From Peptoniphilus_B koenoeneniae (GTDB lineage: Bacteria; Bacillota; Clostridia; Tissierellales; Peptoniphilaceae): a stretch of DNA of 64,000 nt. Below the pieces are notes generated by a model. It had not been told where the DNA came from and did no database searches. It was given only the letters and a program-made list of their open reading frames with translations. The stretch is taken from assembly GCF_030812875.1 (NCBI RefSeq), contig NZ_JAUSTN010000008.1, positions 1 through 64,000 of the forward strand, written 5' to 3'. The translations under genes and the position numbers were made by a program. This document shows positions 34,388 to 46,000 of the stretch, piece after piece (the stretch's first letter is position 1; every line of letters begins with the position of its first letter).

Positions 34388-36820
34388 TTAAGCTTCTTCT
34401 CTATTCTTTTTCATAGCTATAACAGCACCAGCCATTAAAGCAACTCCGACAACAGTGAAGATAACAGTACCCATACCACCTGTTTGTGGGATAGTAACTT
34501 TGTTGTTAACTAATTGTTTAGCATCATTAGCTGTTGATTTTTCAGCGTCATACTTAATTTGAACATCTTCTGTAGTTAATGATTTATCATTTACTGTAAA
34601 TATAAAATCATTTTCGCCTGTTGGTAAAGCATATCCACCTGCAGGAGCTTTTGTTTCCACTGCTCTGTAATTGCCATATGCAAGACCTGTTACTTGGAAT
34701 TGTCCTTGTCCATTAGTATAGAATTTAGTTGCTTGACCTTTATCAACCCATTCATAAGCTAAATTAGCTTTAACAAATTCTTTATCTCTAGCTTCTTGTA
34801 AAGATTTAATTTCAGCCATTGCTGTATCTTTTGTAGTAAATTCTTTTTGACCGATAGTTACCTTGTTTGTAGCAGAGATTTCACCCTTTGCTAAGGCTTT
34901 ATTAACAGCATCTATAGCATCGCTATATGCTTTTTCTGCATCAACATAAGCTTGACTATTAGTTGGAGTGATCTTTAAATATTTACCATAATTAACTGTA
35001 TCAGTTTCATTTTTATTTTGAATTATAAATTCAGCACCAGCTAATCTGTTGCCATCTTTGTCAGTCTTAACAAATTTCTTTCCGCCAACTGTTACTTGTG
35101 GTGGAGTTGGAGTGATAGATTCAGGTACCTTAGTATTCTTTACTGTAACTGTACTACCTGAAACTGTATAAGTTGGTTCATAGCCGCCAGTAAATCCTTC
35201 ATAGCCATAAACAATTTCTTTTATCATATATTGTTTAGTTGCATCTTCATCTTTTGCAAACTTAAATTTACCTGAAAAATCTCCTGTAACTTCAAATGTG
35301 ATTCCATTTCCTAATTCAGTATAATCAACTTTTTGAGCTTCAGTAAATGTTACATCTGCAACAGGATTTCCTTCAGCATCTAATAGAACATATTTTACCC
35401 TAACGCCAGTTGGAACTTTTCCGTCAGCCCATGTCTTAGTTACTGGAATTTCTTTATTAGATGGTGTTACTTTATCACTTGTTGGCTTTGGTGGTTTATG
35501 ATTGTAAGTGAATGTTGCATGGTTGTCCATTGGTCTGTCATTAACAGCATCTGCTGTAACTGTTGCAGAATATGTGAAAGTAATATCTAAATCAGATTTT
35601 TCTCCTGCCTTATTTAATTTATCCAAACCGGCTTGTTCAAAGTGAAGTGTAAATCCATTAGCTACCTTTTTAACAGTATAATCAGTTCCAGCTACTAGAG
35701 CATTCGCTAATGCCGGACTTACTGTAACGGTAACACCTTTAACATCGTCATATTTTAAACCTTTGTCCATAGAGTCTGCTAAATCTAAGTCTTTAAATAC
35801 AGAACCTTTTGGAAGATATGCCTTTGCTTCGTATTTGATTTCTTTTCCTATTTGACCTTTAGCATTTGCTTTTTCTACATTGTAGTTATCAAATACAGCT
35901 CCAACATCTTTTTTAGCTTTAGGGTCAGTAATTGCTTCTAATCCATTTTTTATAGCAAAGTTCTTATCAAATTTAACTGGATTTTCAGTGTTCTTTGGAT
36001 ATAAGTTAAGTGGTTCTGTTTCACTGTAGTTTCCTGTTCCGTCTGGTTTAGCTACTGGAAGAGTTAAAGTAAATGGTACTGCCTTCATTCCTGAAAGAGT
36101 TTCACCTTTTTCACCCTTGTAAGTCGAATTAGTTTTATCTTCTACTATTCTGTAAGTTCCGTCCGGAAGTGTAGCTTCTGCTATTCCTCCATTTGCTGTT
36201 GTTACATAATCTTTGCCGCCAACTTGAATTAATTTGTAATAAGTGTCATTGTCAAGGTCATTTTCAGCTAATTTAGCAGTTTGTTTTAATTCAGAACCCT
36301 TTGTATATCCTGCCGGAGCTCCACTTGTAGGTGCACCCTTATACTCTTCATAAATTCTGAAAGCTACACCGTCTATTGGTTTTGAATCGCTGCCAAAGTA
36401 TTTTACTATATCAAGTTCTTGACCTCTAAATTCAGTTCCGTCAAGACCTTTATATCCTGGAAATACATCTTCTGCCTTTCCCGTTTTATTATTTCCTAAG
36501 TCCGTTGTGCCGGTAAAGGCTTTTACAAAGTCATCAGTTTCAGCTATTGCTGTTGACTGATCTTTAACATCATAATATTTTCCATCTTTAAATATTATGA
36601 CTTTTGACACAGATGTACTTTTGTTAGTTTGACTATCTGTAGTTGTAACAGTAACTCTTTTTGCGTTAAAATTTTGTTCATTCATAAGTATTTTATGAAT
36701 TTTAACTTTTGTGCTGTGAGCTGTTGGTTGGCCGTCTGCCAATACTGTTAGTGGAGCGAAGACTCCTACCATCATTACTAATGCCAATAATAGTGACAAT
36801 AGTTTTTTTGTTTTTTTCAT
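34388..36820 (-). CDS. Pilus backbone pilin with YPKN motif and IPQTGG sorting signal
   Basis: 810 residues. Signal peptide 1-28 (ends TVLADG). The pilin motif YPKN near residue 272 supplies the Lys that class C sortases join to the Thr of the next subunit's sorting signal. Domains: an N-terminal fimbrial domain (about 30-290), a second fimbrial isopeptide domain (about 290-460, sharing PKGSVFKDLDLADSMDKGL), a Cna-B-type domain (about 465-580, VTKTWADG start) and a C-terminal SpaA-like domain (about 590-770) with a helical insertion (YVDAEKAYSDAIDAVNKAL) and E-box YRAVETKAPAGGY. C-terminus IPQTGG, membrane helix, charged tail. The frame opens at an ATG 12 bases earlier that lies within GGAGG; the start at 36820 is therefore chosen. 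Confidence 0.9.
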   Translation of the reverse strand: MKKTKKLLSLLLALVMMVGVFAPLTVLADGQPTAHSTKVKIHKILMNEQNFNAKRVTVTTTDSQTNKSTSVSKVIIFKDGKYYDVKDQSTAIAETDDFVKAFTGTTDLGNNKTGKAEDVFPGYKGLDGTEFRGQELDIVKYFGSDSKPIDGVAFRIYEEYKGAPTSGAPAGYTKGSELKQTAKLAENDLDNDTYYKLIQVGGKDYVTTANGGIAEATLPDGTYRIVEDKTNSTYKGEKGETLSGMKAVPFTLTLPVAKPDGTGNYSETEPLNLYPKNTENPVKFDKNFAIKNGLEAITDPKAKKDVGAVFDNYNVEKANAKGQIGKEIKYEAKAYLPKGSVFKDLDLADSMDKGLKYDDVKGVTVTVSPALANALVAGTDYTVKKVANGFTLHFEQAGLDKLNKAGEKSDLDITFTYSATVTADAVNDRPMDNHATFTYNHKPPKPTSDKVTPSNKEIPVTKTWADGKVPTGVRVKYVLLDAEGNPVADVTFTEAQKVDYTELGNGITFEVTGDFSGKFKFAKDEDATKQYMIKEIVYGYEGFTGGYEPTYTVSGSTVTVKNTKVPESITPTPPQVTVGGKKFVKTDKDGNRLAGAEFIIQNKNETDTVNYGKYLKITPTNSQAYVDAEKAYSDAIDAVNKALAKGEISATNKVTIGQKEFTTKDTAMAEIKSLQEARDKEFVKANLAYEWVDKGQATKFYTNGQGQFQVTGLAYGNYRAVETKAPAGGYALPTGENDFIFTVNDKSLTTEDVQIKYDAEKSTANDAKQLVNNKVTIPQTGGMGTVIFTVVGVALMAGAVIAMKKNREEA

Positions 36821-36879
36821 ATTATCCTCCATTCTTAAATAAAAATTTATATTTTTTTTATTAAGCTTTTTTACCTCTA

Positions 36880-36950
36880 CGCTCTTATGAGCGCTTATTT
36901 TAATTATGGCTAATTAAAATAATCATTCTATCTTCACATATATTACTCCC
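36880..36950 (-). promoter_or_regulatory. Structured leader of the backbone pilin gene
   Basis: Two inverted repeats stand between the giant gene and the pilin: ATTTTAATTA/TAATTAAAAT (36897-36920) and CGCTC/GAGCG (36880-36893). Just upstream, GGGAG precedes an ATG followed at once by TGA (36939-36934). These may set the relative expression of tip and backbone. No known riboswitch pattern was recognised. Confidence 0.35.
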
Positions 36951-37084
36951 TTATATAGGAGGAACCTGTAAGCCATCAGCATCCCCCCTTTATTATTGTT
37001 CTTTTTATGTTTTTCCCAAGGAGAGTAAACTGTTTTAAATAGGTTTCTTTTTTTTGTCCCTTTAGAGGAGGCTCTTTTTCAAAC

Positions 37085-40000
37085 TTATTCATAAGTCATC
37101 CTCCTCTTTCTGTAGTACAAAATTCCCGCAATACTCATAAGAACGACTCCGCCTAAGGTGAAGGCAATAGTTCCCATGCCGCCAGTGGATGGATATTCCG
37201 CCTTCCTGTTTTCAATTTCCATTAGACTTGATTTTGTTGTATCTGTAGTTGGTGTTACATAGTCGCCTTTTGTAGGCGGTTTTTCTGCAAGGTCAAGCTT
37301 GCAAGTAACTTGGTCAATCATTTTTCCGGCGGCATTATTATAAACATCTACCTTTAAATCTGCTGTTGTCGCAGAAGTATTATTTAGTTTTCCAACTATA
37401 TCTACAACTAAGGCCTTATCTGTTATCAAGTTACTGCCCTTTGGATTTGGTCTTGTATAATCTTGATCAGATCTGTGCATAGCTTTTAGTTGATATCTCA
37501 ACGGATTATTATCCGTGCTTAAGTTATAGTTGCTTGGTGCAAGACTCTTAAAATCTGTTTCTTTTAAACTATCAATAGTCTTACCTTTGTCAAGTACAGC
37601 CACCTTAATATGCTTATAACTATCTTCTAAATTCCAGTCATCTACATAAAGTCTTAAATGAGTATCATATTCGTCAAAAGTCAAACTGGTGTGGTTTGGA
37701 TTTATAACAAGTCTTTGTGCGAAAGTGTTGTTTGTCTTATCCACGTTTATAGTTTCACTTGTCAACATGCTTTGAAGGCCTTTTACCAAGTTAGATTCCT
37801 TCGGTTTTACATAGTCCTTGTCAAAGACTTTGATTTCGCCTTTTTCTAACTTGAATTCTTTAATAAAGCCTGGGATCTTTGTATAACCCTTAGGTGCTTT
37901 AATTTCTTTTAGGGCATAGAATCCATTGTCATATACATAGAAGCTTAATTCACCATCTTTACCAGATGTAAAGACTTGTACTTCAGTAAAGCCCTTAGGT
38001 GGTACTTCACCAGCTTTTAGAACTCGTCGTTCTACTACATCGCCGTTGGCATTCTTCTTTTCATAAAGTTTAATGTTTTTGTTAGAGTATTCGACTGTCT
38101 TGCCTTCATTGTCCTTGTCCTTATCCTTGTAGTAAACTTCAAATTCTGCACCTTCTAGACCTGTTTTGTCTACTCCGTCAACTTTCTTGAACTTAATTAA
38201 GTTACCCTTCTTGTTGACGATTTCTATTGGCACAATACCTGGTTCTTCTACTTCTACAGTTTTTATAACGTCGTTTTCTTTTACGATTTCACCCTTGTCA
38301 TTTCTTACAGGAACTTTTCTGTAGATTCTGCCGTCTTTATCAACTCTAAACTCTACTAGAGGTCCTTCTATCGCTTCATATCCCTTAGGTGCCAGTGTTT
38401 CTACAATTCTGTATTCTCCAGGGTCTAAGTTTTTAAATGTGACTAAACCTGTTGCGTCAGAGTTTCTTAAATCACCGGTAGCATTCCATTTGTTACTTAG
38501 GTCTTTCTTTTCAAGCTTAAATTGTGCACCTGCTAAGGCAAGGTCGTCTTGGTTTTTCTTCTTAAGCTTAATCATATTGTCTGGGTTTACTGCTGAGATT
38601 GTGAAATCTGCCTTTGTTACAGCTTCGTTTTTAAAGCTGTAGACCTTATCCCACCTGCTTACTTTTACAGTTCCTCCATCTGAGTAAACTGCCTTAAGCT
38701 CACCGGCTCCTCCGTAGGCTGTCTTATCTTCTCCTGCTACTCTACCAGTAACCTTGATAATATAAGAATCGCCTTTTCCTATACCGCCTGTAAAGTTCAA
38801 GTCTTCTCTTTCATTAACTCTCAAGAGAGTTCTTGATCTCATAACTCTTGAAATTTCTAAGTTGTTACTTGTTTCGTCTAGACCAAAGGACTCAGGCATA
38901 TCTGTTGATACATCTGCATTGTTCTTTAGTTTTATATATCTAATTTCAAGGTCTTTTACATCTTGATTTGGATAGTAGTAGAAGTCACATCCTGTATTAG
39001 ATGTCTTATTCCTATTTATATAGTAGTAGTGGACAAAGTCCCCTGTGTTAGGATCATAACTTACTATCTTTGAAGTCATGTTTAAGTTATTTCCATATAG
39101 GGTTCGACTTTCAATTGCAAGGTCATAAACTAACTTAATGTTCTTGTATTTACTTGTATCAGTTCCTGTACCTAAGCCGACCTTTATATTATTTTGAGAT
39201 GTCTTTACCTTATATAGGTCTATAAAGGCTATCAACTTGTTGGTAAATTCAACCATGGTGTAAGTCTTGGCATAGTCTGTAAAGACATATCTTATAGTCT
39301 TTTTGTCTTTATCATATGTTGCCTTGGCAATTGTTCCTACGCCGTCAGCAAATAGGTCCAGACTCTCTGTACTGTCTACAAAGATACCGTTAAGGGAAAT
39401 ATTGTCGCTTAATTTTAAGTCGAAATAGTCGCCAGGATTGATCTTTGCATTTTCAGCAAGTTTAAACTTGTTGCTAAACTCTAAACTTTGACCTGTGTGA
39501 GGTCTTATAACTGAGTTCCCTTCATTTTTATACTTTTCAGCATCTTTCGGATCAGGTCTTAGAACTTTTAATTCTGATGATTCAACTCTGATCTTACTTG
39601 ATATATCTGTTCCTGTTGCTTGGATGTCTCCTTCATAAGGGTCAAGATCTTTACCACCTACTGTGAAGTGCCATACTTGGTTAGTATTGATGTAACCGTT
39701 CGGTGATGTTACTTCTTCTAGGGTATAGTGACCTATTGGCAAATTATCAATTTCTGCAATACCTTCTGCATTTACAGTTCCTGTTTTAGTAACTGTATTC
39801 GCTTCGTTGGTTACCTTAAATACAGCACCTGGTTTTAGCTTTGTTGCTACTATTGGATTACCAGCTTGGTCTATTTTTTTGATCTTTACTTGACCCTTGC
39901 CGGGTTTTGTATTAACAATCTTACCCATGTTCTTGGCTGTAGCTGATGTTACGAAGTCAATTAGCTTTCCGTCTTTTTCATTAGTAGATTTTTCCGGAAC

Positions 40001-43000
40001 ATATTGGTAAACTCCGTTTGCCTTGTCATATTCAAGGGATATATAACCATTTGCCTTAGGTACAATTTGAATTTCACTTAACTTGTAAATGGATTCATAT
40101 TTACCTGTAGTAGCGTTCTTGTCGAAACCTATACTAAGGTCCTTTAACTTTACTTTTTCATTAGTAACTGGATTTACTACCTCTGTAGATGTCATGTCAA
40201 TGTTAGAGGCTTCTGAAATCTTAATAGTTTTTCCGGTTTCAGGAACAACCATGTCAAGTTCCTTAAATTTATAGGCCTTATCTTCTAAGGTTACTTGACC
40301 ATTTTCAACTTTAGGAAATATAAAGTCGACAGCATTTATATCCACATTTCTACCAGTCTTTGGATTTGCCAATTGACCGGAAGTTATACTTACAGTTTCT
40401 ATTGTAAAGTATAGAAGTGGCTCTTTAATAGGAGCGTAGCCTTCTGGGGCTTTAACTTCTATTAGTCTGTAACGACCTGTACCCAGTCCTCTAAATCCAA
40501 AGTAACCGTTGAAGGCTGATGCAACATAGGACTTGTCTACATCGTCCCAGCTTGTACCTCTTGCTTTTTCAAGTTTAAATACTGCACCTTCAAGTCTTCT
40601 CTTAGTTACGGCTTCACTGTTTATTCCTTCCTTAGGGTCGTCTTGTCCGTGTTTTGAGAAGGTAACATTGTAAGTTTCTTCATCGTTTAAAATCGTCATA
40701 CCCTCTTGAGGGATGTGCTTTATTGCATCTGATGAATAAAGATTTTTTATGCTGATATTTGTTGTGGCTCTAGCGATTTTATTCTCATCAGTAAGTGCCG
40801 GTTCTATACGACCGCCTTCCTTACCTAGAGATCTATCATATTTGTCGCCTGGATTTTTTCCTGATAATCCAAGGTTTTTATTACCTTGTTGGTAGGAACC
40901 GTGGAATACATCTTCCCATTTAATTCCACCGTTGCCATCTTTATTTGCTTGTTGGAATTTTCTTTCTCCCTTGTAGAAGTCGAAGTTTATTTTAATTTCG
41001 CCATTCTTTTCATCGATGATTTTGTCATCATAGAAGCCTTCTACATCTATATAGTAGACGCTCTTTTTAAGGTTAAGTTGGTCTTCATCAAAGCCCCAGT
41101 CAAAGGGTCTCCACCTTGCAGTGTTGATCATAGAGACATCTGGCTTTGATAGGTCATAGAGTTTCAAGATATCATTTATATCATCCTCTGTATAAGTTGC
41201 CTTTGGATTGGCAATCTTATAAGTTGACCTATAGGCTGTCTTAACACCTTGTGTTATTGTCCTAGGCAATTCTCCCGCAGTGTCAACTTCCTCCCTCTTA
41301 TCAACAGGATTTATTTGAAGGTTGACTATATCTGAATTTGCCTTTCTGGTATCTATGAAAATTCTTTGGATATAAGTCTTTGATTGAGGGTTGATATATA
41401 TCATCCTTGACTTATATTTAATACCCTCCACAGTTGTGACTTGTGATTTATCTTCTGCGCTGGCAGTCTTTATGAAGTTAGAAGGTGTATCATCTGGTCC
41501 ATTGTACCTGGCCTTTAGTTGACCATTTTCTTCATAAACTTCTATCTGCCAAGGTGCTTGTGGCTTCTTATAACCTAAAGGTGCTTGTATTTCTTCAAGT
41601 AGGTAGTAGCCCTTAGGTAGAACTAGGTTTTTGCCATTTTCCTTAAATATTACTTCACCTTTTTCATTAGAAAGGGCTGTAATAGTACCGAAGTTTTCAT
41701 CAAAAGTTTTATATGTCTTGTCTTTAGCTTTTCTAATAGTGAAGACTCCACCTGCTAGAGGTTGGTTCTTGTGGTTTTTCTTTAGTATCTTTGGTTCAAT
41801 ACCTATTTGCTTATTAGGTATTCCTGCAAAACCATTTTGAGGTATTTCTTCTCCTACTTCTTTAAACTTTGCTGTAACAGTTACTGCAGATGCTGGCATT
41901 GTAAATTTATTGCCCTTTAATTCTACTGTCGTCCCGTCATCTTTTGTTACTGTCAAGGAATCTATGGCATAATCCTTGTCCGGCTTAGCAGTTATATAAA
42001 TTTCATCTCCAGCATTTGCCTTTGAGAAGTTTGCACTGAGACTTCCATGTTCTGTTGGTGAAAGTTTAACATCGTATGCCCCTGTATTAGTTCCAACCCA
42101 GTCAAATATTCCGTTAACTGAAACATCGGCTTTAGGCATTGTAAAGTATAGGCCTTGGTCATCAGATTCTATAGGTACATTAACTCCACCTTGTGCTGTT
42201 GTTACCTTGTAGCTATTAACCTTGTAGCCTTGTTTAGGTAGGACTGTAAGTCTTATCTTTTCTCCGGCCTTAGCTTCGCTTGGATCAACTTCAAATGTTC
42301 CGCCGCTAATTCCAGTACCTATGGTTACTAAATAAGTTCCTGCCGGCGGTGTGTAATCTTCATAAGTTACTTTTATATAGACCGCTTGTGCAGGCATGAT
42401 AAATGTACCAGTCTTGCCATTAAATACTAGGGTATTTAATGGATCTCTGCTGCCAGGTTTTGTAATTTCAACTGTTTTAACCTTGTAGCCTGGGTTAGCT
42501 TTAACTGTGAATTTAACCGTTTGTCCAGCTCTTGCTGTTCTATTTGCAGGGTCATCTACACTTATGGAGCCCTTGGTACTATCTCCATCTATATTTATGG
42601 CATAAGTTTGGTAGCTAATTGGGTTAAAGGTTGCCCTTATTTTGACATTATAGGCAGGCATCTTGAATTTATACTGGCCGTTTTGTAGAAGTATTGGTTG
42701 CTTATTTAGAGTTACCTGACCAACTTCATAGCCTTGTTGAGGAGTAACCTTTACAATAATTTCTTCTCCCTCAACTGCCTTGGTCTTGTTGCCATCGATA
42801 GTAACATTACCACCTGATGTTTGTTCTACAGTAATATCAAATTGGGTTTTAGGAATTTCTTTGAAAGTAGCCTTTATTACTACATCTTTTGCCGGCATTG
42901 TAAAGGACTTACTTGAAATATTTACTTCTTGTATTTCAGTTCCACCACTATCTTCAAGCCAAATTCTCTCTAAGGTATATCCGGCATTTGTGTTGACAGT

Positions 43001-46000
43001 TAATGTTACTTGTCCATTTTCAGCTGCTTTTTGTTTGTCGGCAGTTACGGATCCACCTGTACCTGTAAAGGATGTGATTGTGTATTCTGTTGGTTGTGGA
43101 GCAGCTTTATTTTTCCAAAGAGCCTTAACTATAATATTGTCATTAACTGTTATTTTATCTCCCGGATTTTTCCTAACTCCATTTATTGACCATGCATCAA
43201 ATTCTTTTGTTTTGTCTGGTGCTATAAATGAACATCCCGGTAGTTCATATAATGAGCCCCTATCCACAGTCTTAGGATCCATGTGCCATTGTCCACCATT
43301 TCCATCAAATGTTATTGTAACTGTTGATGGAGCAACTGTTTTATCTTTCCAAAGAGCTGTTAGTGTTATGTTTGCAATAACATTAATTGTGTCACCAGGT
43401 TTGTGTTCAACGCCTGCTAATGACCAAGCCTTAAATTCTTTTCCTTGTGGAGGAGTGAATGTGCAGTCCGGCAATTTATAATTACCTTTTGGCACTGTTT
43501 GGCTTGGCATTGTTCCTGAGCCACCTACGCCTGGGTCAAAGTAGATTGTGACATCCTGTGTTGTTTGCTCAAATGTAGATGTTACTATTACATCCTTGTC
43601 CGGCATTAAAAAACTAAATTGATCTCGGGAAATTACATTTCCGGCTTTGTCGGTAACTGTAGTGCCTGTCCATTGGTATCCTGGGTCAGGTGTTATATTT
43701 AGGTTAACTTGTTTTCCCTTTTCTTCATAAGAAACTGATGAAGTTACACTTCCACCTGTTGATGGATTAATTGTGATTAGGTGCTTGTAGTTGATGTCAT
43801 TTTCATTGACGTAGGAGTCTTTAATCCAATCTCTATCTCCACTGTAAGAACCATATATATAGTCTAAGCCAATTCCTACTCCCTTACTTGGGTCATAGGA
43901 TGTTTCTATTTCAATATAGTAAGGTCCAATATATCCATCTTTTGTTCTTTCTAAATATGCGCTTATTCTACCAGGTTTATCCTTACCTTTATCCGGTCCT
44001 GATTCAATTTTTTTGGAACCATTTATGTTAGCAGGACTATTAGTAGATGTTACATCATTCTTGTTAATAGGATTATCAAGAGTAGAGCCGTTTGCAACCT
44101 TATAAATTCTAAGAATTGTCCCGTCATTATACCTTAAGTTATATTTGTATCTCTCTGGTTCTCTATAGAATTGAACATTCGCTCTATATAAAAATTCAGC
44201 GTCTTTTATTAAGAAAACTTGTCTAAACCTTTTGTCAACCTTATTGATTGCAGTGATCTTAGTTTCACTGTAGGAAGCACTTAGCTTTCCAGCTCTATTT
44301 CTTGACCTGTTCTCATGGTCTACTACTTCCCAATCGCTTTCTGTTCTTTGTGCTCCTGGAACTATTTCTTCTCCTATTTCAAGTCCGTCATTACTTGATG
44401 CACTTTTTGCCATTAATGATGTTGTTTCTCTAAGGACTACTCCATTTGGGAACATTCTTTCAAAAAGGCTTGTCCCATATATGGCATCTACTTTTTCTTT
44501 AAAAGATAATTCATTAAAACCGGACTCTGCTTTTAATTTTTCTTCTCCCACAGGAAATTTTAGAATTTCTGACAGTTGAAGATTGCTTTCATTTAAAACA
44601 TAATCGCCATCTCTTCCTATTGTAAAGGATGCTCTTGCCTGAACAGGTTGACCCTGTCCTGGTTCATTTTGAGTATTATCTTCTTTTATAAAGGTCTTGC
44701 CGTCTTTTCCAACTGTTACTATCCAATTTGTATCAACTTTTTTATAACCAGGTGCCGGCTTTTCTTCTGTCAGCTTATATGTTCCTGGTTTTAGTTTGTC
44801 GAAAGAAATCATACCGTCTGATCCGGTAGTCATGGTCCTTGCTTCTCCACTGTCATCGGGACCAGTTAGCTTGAAGATTGCTCCTTCTATTAATGTTCCA
44901 GGTTCCCCTTCTTTATATTTTTTGATTTTAAAGTCATAAGTCTTAGAATCGTTAGTTACTTCAAGGGAATTGTCTGATATATAAGAACCTTGGATACCTG
45001 TTGATTGTTCTTTTACAGGTCCTGATTCTTTTATAATGTCAGCTCTTTCATAGAAGTCGGACTTCCAGTAGATTGTTCCATTTTCAGTCCAGTCCATACC
45101 TGTACCTACTCCACCGTTTTCGCTAGTGTAAGGTACTTTGATGTCAATAACTACTGGTTTTGTCATTGCTGGTAGGTTTAGTTTCATCCTTGTTTCGCCA
45201 TAGTGAGACTCATCTTTTGAAACCGTAACACTATTTGTAATGTTTGTAGGATTATATTCTGCAAGTCTTATGTCAGAGATTTGTCCTGTTACAGGTTTAT
45301 CTAATTCAAATACTTGGTAATCTATATTAGCTTGAGCATTTCCATTAAACCAATCCATGTTTGGATATTCTGGTTTTTCTCTGTGAATTGTAGCACTTGT
45401 TGCCTTAATATCTGCCCCTTCAGGGTTTAGTACATATCTTTGGATTACATACTTTTCTGTCCTATTGATAGCTACAATTCTTGTACCCATCTTAAATGGT
45501 GTAGGATAGTTGCCTGTCCAGCCTGTCCTTCTGTTGTCATATAAGTTCCATCCATCAAGAGATCTACCTGCAACGTCTACCCAATTAACTCCATCCTTTT
45601 CTAATATTGAATTTAGGGTGTTTGTTTGACCGGATTGTTCTCTATAGTTATAAACTTTTTTATTGCCCTTCTTGTCAATTACAAGAACCCATTTTTTATC
45701 TAACTTTTTGTATCCGTCAGGTGCTAAAGTTTCTTCAATTATATAGGTTCCTTCTGTAAGATTAGGATCAAAGTTTACAACACCTTTTTCGTCAGAAGTT
45801 TTCTCATCAGTATATCCTGTTTCGCCCGGCTTAACTTGTTTTGTAATTTTAAACTTAGCGCCACCTAAGGGCTTTCCGTCTCCGTCTTTTTTAAATACTT
45901 GGAAGTTGGTGCCTACAGGTCTATTTGTTACTGGCAATGTAATAATTATATCTTTAGTGCCTTCATGCATTTGACCTGAACCTGAAACAGATGTCTCTAC

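Noticed and set aside
36930..37010. A riboswitch upstream of the backbone pilin (for example cyclic-di-GMP type)
   Set aside because: The G-rich segment GGGGATGCTGATGGCTTAC does not match the conserved cores of the classes I know. Only simple hairpins can be supported.
42780..43481. A 233-codon open frame on the plus strand inside the giant adhesin gene
   Set aside because: It lies antisense to a fully coherent secreted-protein frame, has no ribosome-binding site and its translation shows no recognisable domain. It results from the codon composition of the opposite strand.
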